Source: Duncaniella muricolitica
Lineage (GTDB): Bacteria; Bacteroidota; Bacteroidia; Bacteroidales; Muribaculaceae
Reading direction: 5' to 3'
Assembly (NCBI GenBank): GCA_025808375.1
Contig: CP061009.1
Coordinates: 3,286,001 to 3,350,000, forward strand
DNA: 64,000 nt
The translations under genes were made by a program, and so were the position numbers. Position 1 is the first letter of the stretch. Each line of letters starts with the position of its first letter. The notes beneath the pieces are model-generated. The model was not told the DNA's origin. It worked only from the letters and a program-made list of their open reading frames with translations, and ran no database searches. This document shows, one piece after another, positions 52,150-61,535 of the stretch.

Positions 52150-53579
52150 TGATTTGGTATATAATCATAGCATTTGCTGCGATACTTGTCGGAATGGCAG
52201 TGTCCGTCAGCGTGTTCGGCACCGGTGGCAAGAGAAAGAAGGTCTTTCAGGACATCTATTTCTCTGTCGAGGATTGTGACGGCATAGGCGTCATCTACAC
52301 CAAGACAGGCGAGTATTCCGCAGTCCTGACTTTCGAGAACCCTGTTCAGAAACACTCTGCCAACGTGGATTCCTACTACGATTTCAGCCATCTGTTCACA
52401 GCCATAGCCGCCACTCTCGGCGAGGGATACGCCTTGCACAAACAGGATATTTTCTCACGCAGGTCGTTCATCAATCCTCAGGCTGAAAATATGGAGTTTC
52501 TTTCAAGAAGCTATTTCTCTTATTTCAAGGGACGCAGATATACCGACTGCCGGACATATCTCACTATCACACAGGAATCGAAGAAAGGCAAATTGATGTC
52601 ATTCGACCCTAAAAAATGGAGAGATTTTCAAACAAAGATCCGCAAGGTCAAAGACCAGCTACGCGACGGCGGACTGTCAGTAAGGTTCCTCAATTCTCAG
52701 GAGTGCAACTTATTCGTCGACCGATTCTTTGCAATGGACTTCAATAATGATACTGTCTCGATGAATAACTTCAAGGTAGATGACGAAGGTATCAGTATGG
52801 GAGACCGCAAATGCAAGATATTCTCGCTGGTAGATGTTGACAGTGCCGGACTCCCGGCCGTCATCAGGCCTTTCAACAATATAGAGGTCAATAATACCTC
52901 TATGCCCGTGGATATGATGTCGGCGATTGACTCTGTGCCGGAAGCAGAGACAGTCATCTACAATCAGATGATATACATCCCGAACCAGAAGCGTGAGCTG
53001 TCTCTGCTGGAAAAGAAAAAGAACAGACACGCCTCCATGCCCAATCCAAGCAATCAGATTGCAGTCGAGGACATCAAGCAAGTGCAGGAGGTAGTGGCAA
53101 GGGAAGGTAAACAGCTTGTCTATACTCATTTCAATTTGATAGTGTGCTGCAGTCGTAAGACGGATATGCAGAAACCAACCAATCATCTTGAAAATATGTT
53201 CGGTAGGCTTGGAATACATATCTCCAAGCGAGCATACAATCAGCTCGAACTGTTCATTAACTCATTTCCCGGCAACTGTTACGGCATGAATCCGGAATAT
53301 GACCGCTTCCTGACGCTCGGAGACGCAGCAGCCTGTCTTATGTATAAGGAGAGGATGCAGAAATCGGAGAACACACCGCTAAAAATTCATTACACCGACC
53401 GTCAGGGTGTCCCGGTGGCTATTGACATCACAGGCAAGGAAGGCCGTAACAAATTGACTGATAATTCCAATTTCTTTTGTCTGGGCCCTTCCGGAAGTGG
53501 CAAGAGTTTCCATATCAATTCCACATGGAGTTTCGGAGGTCAAAACGGCGACAAACGGCTGCAAAAATCGGCGTTGTAA
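52149..53579 (+). pseudogene. traG: TraG conjugation ATPase, truncated after Walker A
   Basis: The N-terminal 476 residues of the VirB4-like TraG ATPase. An initial hydrophobic segment is followed by VFQDIYFSVEDCDGIGVIYT. A DUF3875-type region follows, and Walker A is LGPSGSGKSFHINS at about residues 445-458. Homology ends at about 53524. The tail WSFGGQNGDKRLQKSAL belongs to the next element's end. The normal protein is about 830 residues, so Walker B and the C-terminal half are lost. Without TraG this transfer apparatus cannot be functional unless another copy exists elsewhere. Confidence 0.9.
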
Positions 53580-53754
53580 TAATCTGATTTTCAGCTAATA
53601 AATTTTAACAAACGAAATTTTTGCCTATTGGCGTTTAGTCCTTATTGGAGTATTTTTGTACCGCAGTTGTACCACGGGAGAGAGGTCACACGGCACGACA
53701 CCCTTTAAACAGCGTGCAACAGCTTTCAAAAGCGTGCAACAAATTTCTTCGATT
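53524..53754. other. Putative left end of the second integrative element
   Basis: The boundary between traG homology and the integrase module. It contains GTATTTTTGT at about 53648, resembling the GTAnnTTTGC core of IntDOT-type sites. TACCGCAGTTGTACCAC and two AGCGTGCAACA repeats 20 bp apart (about 53711 and 53731) could be integrase arm sites. No matching right end is visible in the window, so the att assignment is tentative. Confidence 0.4.
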
Positions 53755-54591
53755 ATGGACCGTCATATTGAACACAATTTAACAGGTCAGTCCGGCTATG
53801 ACCGGGACATGACAGACAAGCCTTTCCTCACCATCGGGGAAGTGGCAGACATCCTGCAAGTGAGCAGCCGCACAGTGTATAATCTCATATACAAGGGGAC
53901 GCTCCGGGCTTGCAGACTGACATACCACATCACGATCATCACCAAGGAGGATTTCTTCATGATGATTAGAGAGACAACCTACTGCAAGCGGAGCGTGTCA
54001 ATCTTCGCCAAGCAGGGTAAAAAGACAAAAAAGACGATGAACGAAGATATACAGAACACAGAGAAAGACCTTTCCCAAAAGGAGGGAAGGAAGAAAGCCA
54101 AGGGCAGCACGAAACGGCAGCTCATTCCGGCGGCAAACTATAAACAGTCAGTGCGTGGCACGTTCACGGATATGGAGAGTGCCGGGGGCAACCTTTATAC
54201 GATGGCTGAGATATGCCAGAAATTCAATTATACCTATGGACGGTTTTACAACCTCCGTATGCGCTACTCGATACCCTGTATCAAAGCCAACGCCACCAAG
54301 TGCTTCCCGAAAGCGGAGGTTGACAAGGCTATGGCTGAGGAAGCGGAACGGCTTGGAAACAACCTGTCGGAGCATTGGTATTCCTGTTTCGACATCATGC
54401 GCCTTTTCGGTCTCGGCAAGACCCAAGTCCGCAGGTTCGCGCTTACCCACGGTGTAAGGACGAAGCGCATACACGGCAACCGCCTGTACTATCTCAAAGC
54501 CGACTGGGACGCGGCACGGAAGATTGCGGAGCGCAACAGCGCAAGCACGAAAGCCAAGAGAGAGCAGGACAGTGAATCAAGCAACAAATAA
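53755..54591 (+). CDS. Helix-turn-helix (excisionase/MerR-like) protein of the integrase module
   Basis: A 278-residue DNA-binding protein. An N-terminal helix-turn-helix resembles excisionases (PFLTIGEVADILQVSSRTVY; NLIYKGTLRACRL). A lysine-rich linker (about 95-145) follows, then a second DNA-binding-like half (LYTMAEICQKFNYTYGRFYN; YSCFDIMRLFGLGKTQVRRF). The frame could open at TTG 53656, but that stretch contains the putative att/arm repeats, so the ATG at 53755 is preferred. It ends 12 bp before the integrase gene and probably acts in element excision or control. Confidence 0.82.
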   Translation: MDRHIEHNLTGQSGYDRDMTDKPFLTIGEVADILQVSSRTVYNLIYKGTLRACRLTYHITIITKEDFFMMIRETTYCKRSVSIFAKQGKKTKKTMNEDIQNTEKDLSQKEGRKKAKGSTKRQLIPAANYKQSVRGTFTDMESAGGNLYTMAEICQKFNYTYGRFYNLRMRYSIPCIKANATKCFPKAEVDKAMAEEAERLGNNLSEHWYSCFDIMRLFGLGKTQVRRFALTHGVRTKRIHGNRLYYLKADWDAARKIAERNSASTKAKREQDSESSNK

Positions 54592-54603
54592 TACTACAAG
54601 GAT

Positions 54604-55710
54604 ATGACAAACATCTGCACAAAAGTGACGGTCAGGAAACGACCCATTAAGAACGGTCAGGTATCGCTGTACCTTGACTTCTACCCACCTGTGCGGCATC
54701 CGAAGACAGGCAAGCCGACAAGACGGGAATATCTCGGCATATACATCTATGCCAATCCCTCGGACAAGTTCGAGGCTGAGTTCAACAAGACCATGCTCCG
54801 CAATGCCGAGCTTATCAAATGCCGCAGAACCGAAGCCATCATCAACGAGGAGTACGGCTTCCTTGACCGTAACCGGGGCAAGGAGAGTTTTCTTGAATAC
54901 TTCCGTTCAAAGATGGCGGACGATGACAATTTCAGGAATTGGAACACCGCCTACAAACACTTTGAAAAGTATTGCTGCGGAAGCTGCACCTTCGATGACC
55001 TGACACTTGAATACTGCCAGGGATTCTTTACCTACCTGCTGTCGCTCACCACCCAGACCAAAGGAAAGATGATGGCTTCCACCGCCAACAACAACCTTAA
55101 CAAGCTGAAATGCGTTCTCCGCATCGCCTACGAGGAAAGACGGATAAAGGAGAACATCGCCCCACGGCTGAAACACGCCAAGGAAGCCAGTACAAGGCGT
55201 GAGTTCCTGACGCTTGAAGAGGTCAGGATGCTTGCGGATACCCCTTGCGAGAAGCCTGTCATACGGAGCGCCGCACTGTTCTCCTGCCTTACGGGACTGC
55301 GTATCAGTGACATCATACGCTTACAGTGGGAGAACATCATAAAGGGGGCTGACGGTGGATGGTGTATGCACATCGTTACCAAGAAGACAAGGACGGAAGC
55401 CGTGCTGCCGCTTTCGGATGAAGCACTCGCACTGTGCGGAGAACGCACGGAGGGACAGGTGTTCAAGGGGCTGACGCAGACCATACTTCCTCTCTATCTC
55501 AAAGACTGGATTAAGTCCGCCGGGATAACGAAGCACATCACGTTCCACGGGTTCAGGCACACATACGCGACCCTGCAACTCGCCGCAGGAACCGACCTCT
55601 ACACTATATCGAAGATGCTCACGCACAGCAACGTGGGAACGACACAGGTCTATGCCGATGTCGTGAGCGATTTGAAACGCAAGGCATCGGAACAGATTAC
55701 ACTCAAATAA
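54604..55710 (+). CDS. int: Tyrosine recombinase/integrase
   Basis: A complete 368-residue integrase. The arm-binding domain (YLDFYPPVRHPKTGKPTRRE) is followed by a SAM-like domain (about 100-195) and the catalytic domain. Arg is in SCLTGLRISDIIRLQW at about 233. Lys is in MHIVTKKTRTEAVLPL, and the H-x-x-R-H box in ITFHGFRHTYATLQLAAG at about 318. The His is in LTHSNVGTTQ and the nucleophilic Tyr in QVYADVVSDLKRK. It would integrate and excise the element beginning near 53.5 kb. It is co-oriented with the helix-turn-helix gene. This is the only intact integrase in the window. Confidence 0.95.
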   Translation: MTNICTKVTVRKRPIKNGQVSLYLDFYPPVRHPKTGKPTRREYLGIYIYANPSDKFEAEFNKTMLRNAELIKCRRTEAIINEEYGFLDRNRGKESFLEYFRSKMADDDNFRNWNTAYKHFEKYCCGSCTFDDLTLEYCQGFFTYLLSLTTQTKGKMMASTANNNLNKLKCVLRIAYEERRIKENIAPRLKHAKEASTRREFLTLEEVRMLADTPCEKPVIRSAALFSCLTGLRISDIIRLQWENIIKGADGGWCMHIVTKKTRTEAVLPLSDEALALCGERTEGQVFKGLTQTILPLYLKDWIKSAGITKHITFHGFRHTYATLQLAAGTDLYTISKMLTHSNVGTTQVYADVVSDLKRKASEQITLK

Positions 55711-55728
55711 CGGACAACTTTGAACGAT

Positions 55729-55756
55729 ATGAACAACATAACATTTGAACAACTGC
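55729..55756 (+). pseudogene. First codons of a helix-turn-helix gene cut by IS21
   Basis: ATG at 55729 reads MNNITFEQL before the IS21 end at 55757. This resembles the start of the small helix-turn-helix proteins that follow int in Bacteroides elements. The rest is not found to the right of the IS copy. Confidence 0.45.
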
Positions 55757-55875
55757 TGTAAAATTTAATCGAGAAGTGCGCCATGAAATCTAACCGAGAA
55801 GTGCGCCGGTTCAAAGGAGAATTTTAACCGGGGATTTTGAGTTATATTATAGTAATATCAACTCGGTCCCACAAA

Positions 55876-57542
55876 ATGAAAACTATGGTAGAAAGAAACG
55901 AGGTCCTGACACGTTATCATGTCAAGGGTCAGTCGAAGCGCCAGATTGCGGGAGAGATGCACATCAGCCGCCACACGGTAGACAGGATCGTGTGGGAGTA
56001 TGAGCGTGTGTGTCTGGACGCCGACGGTGTCTGCGACATGAAGGCGTTCGCAACACTTTTTAGGTTCGGAGCCTAAGTTCAACACACCGGCGCGGACATG
56101 TCCGGTGGTGACGGATGAAATCAAGGGGATTATCCGCAAGTGTCTTGAAGACAATCGTGTGCGTCGGGTCACAGGCATGCGCAAGCTTCAGTGGACGTGT
56201 CGCAGCATCCACACGATGCTTCTGGAGCGGGGCTTTACGCTCAGTTATCCGAGTGTGTGCAATCATGTCAGACGCATCAGTGCGACCATGGGCACCGAGC
56301 CGCAGAAGGAGGTCTATGTCAGGCGCGAGCATGATCCCGGGCAGGAGTGCGAGTTCGACTGGGGAGAGATCCCTCTTGTCATAGGCGGCCGCCGTCAGAT
56401 GGTGCAGATGGCCGTGTTCACTCTGCTGCATTCCAACCGGCGCAGCGCATGGCTGTTCCGTCGTCAGGACACGCTGTCGCTGATGGAGGCCCACCGTAAT
56501 TTCTTTGATGAGATACAGGGTGTTCCTCAGACCATGGTGTACGACAACATGAAGGTTGCCGTCACTATCCGCACCGGTCGTCAGGGACGTCCGGCTGTCA
56601 AGTACCCCACAAAGGCCATGCAGCGTCTTTCTCTGTATTATAAATTCGAGGAGCGGTTCTGCAATGCGCGCTCGGGTTGGGAGAAGGGCTCGGTGGAGCG
56701 CTCGGTGGAAATCGTGCGCCATGCGGCGTTCGTGTCCCGCCAGTCGTTCGAGACTCTTGATGCGGCTCAGAACTGGCTTGACCGTATTCTACATAAAAAT
56801 CAACTCCACTTCGGGTATCACCGGCATCAGCGACAGTCAGAAGCAGGAGCGTATCCGCGCCGATTTGTACTGCCTACAGCCGGCTCCGCAGCCGATGGGC
56901 TGCTTTGAGGCCGAGGAGCATACCCCTGACAGCTACGGCACGATAAACGTTGACTACAACAATTATTCCGTGCCCGAAGGACTCGTTGGAAGCAGTGTGC
57001 TGGCCCGTGTATACTCCGGTCATATAGCCATATATCATCAAGGACGCAGGGTTGCAGACCATGTAAGACTGGAGGGCAAGGGCGGCTGGAGCATGCAACT
57101 GGAGCACTACCTCGGCACTTTTTCTTCGCAAGCCGAGCGCTCTGGACAACTCTACGGCCATGCGTCAGGTTCCGGCGGAACTTGCCGAGCTCTACCGGAT
57201 CCACTTCTGTCCCGGTCGGCAGAGGGAGTTTATCCGGTTCATGATGTATGCGCGCGACCACGGCATCATGCAGTCCCGGATTACAGCCGCTGCACGCAGC
57301 CTGCGCCTCAAAGGTGTCAGACACATGACCGCAGACCATCTCAAAGTGGAACTTGACTCCATGCTGAAAACAGATGTGTCTGAAAATGACGCGGATGCCA
57401 TCGCTTCCCGTATCCTCTCTTGACATCCATCCCCGCCAACAGAAAAACCTCAATCGAAGAGCACGCGGTGACTACACTCGACTCGCTTACCGCTGTCCTG
57501 TGCAGCCATCCAAAGTCACACGCAGGCAACATCAACAACTGA
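55876..57542 (+). pseudogene. istA: IstA of IS21 copy 2, multiple frameshifts
   Basis: Collinear with istA of copy 1 but split into several frames. Relative to copy 1, homopolymers are one base longer at about 56056 (CTTTTTAGG), 56792 (CATAAAAATC), 57121 (ACTTTTTC) and 57442 (CAGAAAAACC). The motifs are all still present piecewise (ECEFDWGEIPLV, KFEERFCNARSGWEKGS, NYSVPEGLVGSSVLARVYSG). At the site where copy 1 is broken (GRQGRPAVK) this copy is in frame. Confidence 0.88.
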
Positions 57543-57550
57543 TTGGAAAA

Positions 57551-58317
57551 ATGGAAGAAAACAAAGACATTAAAAATAATACGTAAAGCGGCCACAGAGC
57601 TTAAACTCCCATTGTGGCGCGATGCCCTTGACCAGTATATAAGCCGCTTCGCCGCCGAATCATGGAGCGTGCAGCACCTCATGGCCGTCATGATGCAGGA
57701 CCAGCTTAAAAATGCGTGCCGACAACCGCCGCCGCACTCTGATAAAGCGTGCCGACTTTCCGCAACTCAAATATCTGGGCGACCTCATTGTCGACGAACT
57801 CCCCGATGACGCACGCACCGCTCTGCCACTGCTGCGGTCGCTCGACTTCGTCCGGCAAGGACGAAACCTCGTCCTGTACGGCAATCCCGAACAGGCAAAA
57901 CGCACATTGCCACTGCTCTGGGTATCGAGGCCTGCACTCAGGGCATGACCGTAATGTTCACCTCCGTGCCACGGCTTATAACGCAAATCAAAGAGGCACG
58001 GCAAGAACGCGCACTCCGTTCTCTTGAAAAACAGGTTCATCAACTACGACCTTGTGATATGCGACGAGTTCGGATACGTCTCCTGTGACAAAGAAGCCGG
58101 CGAATTGCTCTTCAACCATCTGTCTCTCAGAGCCGGAAAGAAAACAGTCATCATCACTACAAACCTGGCCTTCAACAGATGGAGCGAGATTATCGCCGAC
58201 AAAGTCCTCGTGACAGCAATGGTAGACCGCCTGACCCACAAAGCCGTGCTCTTAAACATGACCGGAGAATCATTCAGAATGAAAGAAACGAAGAAAATAC
58301 TCCAAAATCAACTATAA
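57551..58317 (+). pseudogene. istB: IstB of IS21 copy 2, multiple frameshifts
   Basis: Collinear with intact istB of copy 1. It has extra A bases at about 57578 (TTAAAAATAA), 57711 (TTAAAAATGC) and 58029 (TGAAAAACAGG), and one missing G near 57889 within the Walker A region (NPGTGKT becomes NPEQAKR). The C-terminal part (FINYDLVICDEFGYVSCDKE) is readable from 58024. Confidence 0.88.
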
Positions 58318-58325
58318 TTATATCT

Positions 58326-59644
58326 CATTGATGTCCCATTAAAATCGGAAAGAGTACTTTGAAATTGTTGAAATTTAGTTTGTTGGAAAAGATTTTGGTG
58401 CGAACGGACTTGATTAGTATATTATGGTTCTTCAATCTGACGAACCATGTACAATGTCAAATACGTTTTCTCCCAACTAGTGGCCTTTATGAACCGAAGC
58501 AAGTTCAACCGAATCGTTGAAAAGTATAATGGCAACCGATATGTGAAACATTTCACATGCTGGAACCAACTTTTGGCAATGATGTATGGTCAGTTATGCA
58601 ACCGGTCAAGTCTGAGGGATCTCATCACCATTCTTGATGCACATAGTTCCAAGTGGTACCATCTGGGATTGGGTCGTAGTGTATCCAAGACCAATCTTGC
58701 GTATGCAAATCAGAATCGGGATTATCGAATCTTCGAGGAGTTTGCATATTATATGGTATCAGAAGCCCGGATAAACGAAAAAAACGAAAAATCTTTGAAC
58801 TACAGGGAAACGTTTATGCGTTCGACTCAACTACGATAGATTTATGTTTGGCTGTATTCTGGTGGGCTAAGTTCCGCAAGAAGAAGGGAGGGGTAAAAAT
58901 CCATACTCTGTATGATGTGGAAACTCAGATTCCGACATTCTTCCATATAACGACTGCTTCAGTGCATGACTCAAAGGCAATGGACGTAATCCCGTATGAG
59001 CAAGGTTCGTATTACATCTTCGATAGAGCATATAATGACTTTAGACGTCTGTTTAAGATACATACGATAGAAGCTTTTTTCGTTGTCAGAGCCAAAAAGA
59101 ATCTCCAATACAAAATGGTAAAATGGAAGCGAAGACTTCCTCATAATGTGTTGTCGGATGCTACTGTTGAACTGACTGGATTTTACCCTAAGAAACATTA
59201 TCCCGAACATCTCCGTCTAGTCAGATATTGGGATGACGAACAGAACCTGGGAGTTTATGTTTCTTACCAATGACCTCAAATTGTCGGCACTACAGGTCGC
59301 AAATCTTTATAAGAACAGATGGCAAGTTGAACTGTTTTTTTCAAATGGCTCAAACAACATCTAAAGATAAAGAAGTTTTGGGGCACATCTGAAAATGCGG
59401 TGCGTATCCAAATCTATTGTGCAATCTGTGCTTACTGCCTTGTCGCGATAGTACAGCATGATATGAAGCTTGAACGATCAACATACGAAGTCCTCCAAAT
59501 CATAGGAGCCTCATTGACCGACACCTCTCATTTGGTCGATCTCTTCGACAAAACTAAATCTCAAAATTTCAATGTTCTCTACGACCCAAGTGGACCAAAT
59601 TTATTTAATTTTTAACTAGCTCCCATTTTTATGGGACACTAGTG
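58326..59644 (+). mobile_element. IS4-family insertion sequence, copy 2 (decayed or mis-sequenced)
   Basis: A second copy of the element at 14160-15473, inverted relative to it. It has the same ends (CATTGATGTCCC on the left, GGGACACTAGTG on the right) and a 9-bp duplication ATTATATCT at 58317-58325 and 59645-59653. It is 1319 bp, five longer than copy 1 because of homopolymer insertions. Confidence 0.93.
58447..59615 (+). pseudogene. IS4 transposase copy 2, frameshifted
   Basis: Nearly identical to the intact 387-residue transposase of copy 1. It is broken by longer A runs near 58780-58795 (after YYMVSEA), an extra T in AACCTGGGAG near 59248, and seven instead of five T at about 59335. The rest of the frame, including FDRAYNDFRRLFKIH, is intact. 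Confidence 0.9.
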
Positions 59645-59751
59645 ATTATATCTAATTTCTTAAATTTGCATGTCCTATGAAACGGTGCATTTCTCAATTA
59701 GAATCTGGCGCACTTCTCGATTAAATTTTACAGCTATATCATTGACACTTC

Positions 59752-61014
59752 TTACAAATCCAATGAATTTTCATTTAACAGGAAATCATATATGCCGATT
59801 GTGGTAATCCCAGCCTCATTTCTCAAAACAGGAGTGTCTTCGCCAACGATAATGATTTTCTTGAAGGAATCGTCAATATTGCGCAGTGACGCTTCCTCCT
59901 GCTTCATCTTCTCTTCATCCGGCATCCTGTAGGCGGATTGGATATAGTAGCGTCTGCTGCCCATATTGCAGACGAAATCCACCTCAAACTGTTTCCTTTC
60001 CCGGCTGCCATCCTCCTTTCTAAGTTGTACCGGCACGACACCTACATCGACATTAAAACCACGCACACGCAATTCATTGTATATCACATTCTCCATCAGA
60101 TGTGAAGGCTCTGTCTGCCTGAAATTAAGCAGGGCGTTACGCAGGCCGCAGTCAGTGAAATAATATTTATACGGGCTGTCGATATACCGTTTCCCTTTAA
60201 CATCATACCGGCTTGCCTTCTCAACAAGGAACGAGTCACAGATGTATTCCAGATACGACGTAAGCGTCATGCGGTTGACTTTCGTATGCTTAACGCTCTC
60301 GAATGTGTTTGTCAGTTTGGTGGGATTCGTCAAAGCTCCAATATCAGATGCCAGGATGTTGAGCAGTTCATCAAGCATTTCTATGTTCTTGATGCTGTAA
60401 CGTTCCTTTATATCCTTGATATAGGTATGCGTAAAAAGCCCTTTCAGATACTCGTTCTTTTCTTCCTCAGATGATTTCTGAACAACCTGCGGCAGACCTC
60501 CGAAAAGCATATAGGTGTTTAATGCACGGTCTTTCTGTAAGTCCATATATGGGAAGACCTCACCGAAACTGAGAGGGTAAAGCTTTATCTCATCGCCTCG
60601 TCCTCTAAAAGTAGTGATTACATCCTTGGAAAGAAATCGTGCGTTGCTACCTGTTACATACACGTCGGCATTAGGCATATTCAGATAGCTGTTGAGCACG
60701 TCCTCGAACTCGCTGACATGCTGTATCTCATCAATCATTATATAATGGACGGCATCATCAGTCAGTTTTGAGTCGATGTAATCAAGCAGCGCATCCGGAT
60801 CGCGCAGTTTCCTGTTTCGTCTGTCTTCAAGATTGATCGTGATGATGTGGTCGTTTTCCACACCTTGCTCCCTGAGCCACCCTGCGTATAGGGTAGATAA
60901 CAAGAATGATTTGCCACAGCGTCTTACGCCGGTGACAATCTTTATCATTCCGTTGTGTCTGCGAGAAATGAGCTTCCGCAGGTATAGAGGTCTTTGTATT
61001 ATCATAATGCCCAT
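59752..61014 (-). CDS. AAA family ATPase with DUF4143 domain
   Basis: A 420-residue ATPase of the common AAA_14/DUF4143 type. MIIQRPLYLRKLISRRHNGM is followed by Walker A IVTGVRRCGKSFLLSTLYAG and Walker B HYIMIDEIQHVSEFEDVLNS. YVTGSNARFLSKDVITTFRG is next, then a C-terminal nuclease-like DUF4143 part (QFEVDFVCNMGSRRYYIQSA). Such proteins are abundant in gut Bacteroidales; their role is not established. A frame from 61065 is longer, but the -7 box at 61052-61059 lies inside it. Starts at 61014 or 61005 are therefore preferred. Confidence 0.9.
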   Translation of the reverse strand: MGIMIIQRPLYLRKLISRRHNGMIKIVTGVRRCGKSFLLSTLYAGWLREQGVENDHIITINLEDRRNRKLRDPDALLDYIDSKLTDDAVHYIMIDEIQHVSEFEDVLNSYLNMPNADVYVTGSNARFLSKDVITTFRGRGDEIKLYPLSFGEVFPYMDLQKDRALNTYMLFGGLPQVVQKSSEEEKNEYLKGLFTHTYIKDIKERYSIKNIEMLDELLNILASDIGALTNPTKLTNTFESVKHTKVNRMTLTSYLEYICDSFLVEKASRYDVKGKRYIDSPYKYYFTDCGLRNALLNFRQTEPSHLMENVIYNELRVRGFNVDVGVVPVQLRKEDGSRERKQFEVDFVCNMGSRRYYIQSAYRMPDEEKMKQEEASLRNIDDSFKKIIIVGEDTPVLRNEAGITTIGIYDFLLNENSLDL

Positions 61015-61051
61015 TGTCAAATATTGTGCCTTGTCACACAAAAAGACATCG

Positions 61052-61059
61052 CAAAGATA
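61052..61059 (-). promoter_or_regulatory. -7 box for the DUF4143 ATPase
   Basis: TATCTTTG on the minus strand, 38 bp upstream of the ATG at 61014. It argues against the longer start at 61065. Confidence 0.6.
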
Positions 61060-61154
61060 GCTCAAAAAAGTCTAATCGCCAAGATAACTGCGAAAAAAAT
61101 GATTTACGGTTCGTTAAAAAAGGAAACTTATTAGGTGGGGAAGATTATTTTTTG

Positions 61155-61162
61155 TAATTTTG
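61155..61162 (+). promoter_or_regulatory. -7 box for the B12-regulated transcript
   Basis: TAATTTTG on the plus strand, about 25 bp before the riboswitch begins. Confidence 0.6.
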
Positions 61163-61184
61163 CGGCGTTGAAGTTCCACTGCCG

Positions 61185-61345
61185 CCACAGAGGTGTCGGC
61201 TAGAGTGGATTGAAAGGGAATCCGGTGAGAATCCGGGACAGTACCTGCTGCTGTGAGTCCCACGCAACGTTTCCGCACAATGTCATTGCCCCTCGCGGGG
61301 TGAGAAGGCGCGGACAACGGGGACGAGTCAGAAGACCTGCTTCAA
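61185..61345 (+). promoter_or_regulatory. Cobalamin riboswitch
   Basis: The hallmark blocks are present in order: AGGTGTCGGC-type P2 entry, GGGAATCCGGTGAGAATCCG, GACAGTACCTGCTGCTGTGA (the B12-box-like core), a variable GC-rich arm (CCCCTCGCGGGGTGAGAAGG) and the closing GAGTCAGAAGACCTGC. It precedes the two lipoprotein genes and should repress them when adenosylcobalamin or another cobamide is plentiful. Confidence 0.93.
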
Positions 61346-61452
61346 TACGATGCGATAATGTACCGCGGGCACTCGGCGATTATCTCAAACAGTATTGGCA
61401 AGGCTTTGGCTTTCCGCCGATTTCCGTTTAGGATATACATATACCGTCATAT

Positions 61453-61499
61453 ACCCGATTGGTTACGATTATCAAGTCGTACACAATCGGGTAACTTTT
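61453..61499 (+). terminator. Terminator downstream of the riboswitch
   Basis: Stem ACCCGATTG / CAATCGGGT (61453-61461, 61484-61492) with a 22-nt loop, followed by AAC and a run of T. It lies between riboswitch and first gene, so it is a candidate expression platform for transcription attenuation. Direct pairing with the aptamer was not shown. Confidence 0.6.
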
Positions 61500-61535
61500 T
61501 TATTAACAATCTGCAAACTCTAAAACTGTTTAGTT

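Larger units (their letters stand above)
55757..59732 (+). mobile_element. IS21-family insertion sequence, copy 2, carrying a nested IS4-family copy
   Basis: The same element as 42745-45385 in opposite orientation, with ends TGTAAAATTTAATCGAGAAG and its reverse complement (to 59732). It is interrupted near its right end by the IS4-family element at 58326-59644 with target duplication ATTATATCT; copy 1 carries a single ATTATATCT at the same place. Both transposition genes are frameshifted. Confidence 0.9.

Noticed and set aside
53656..53754. TTG start at 53656 for the helix-turn-helix protein
   Set aside because: The extra residues have no helix-turn-helix features, and the DNA holds repeats typical of an element end; the ATG at 53755 is better.
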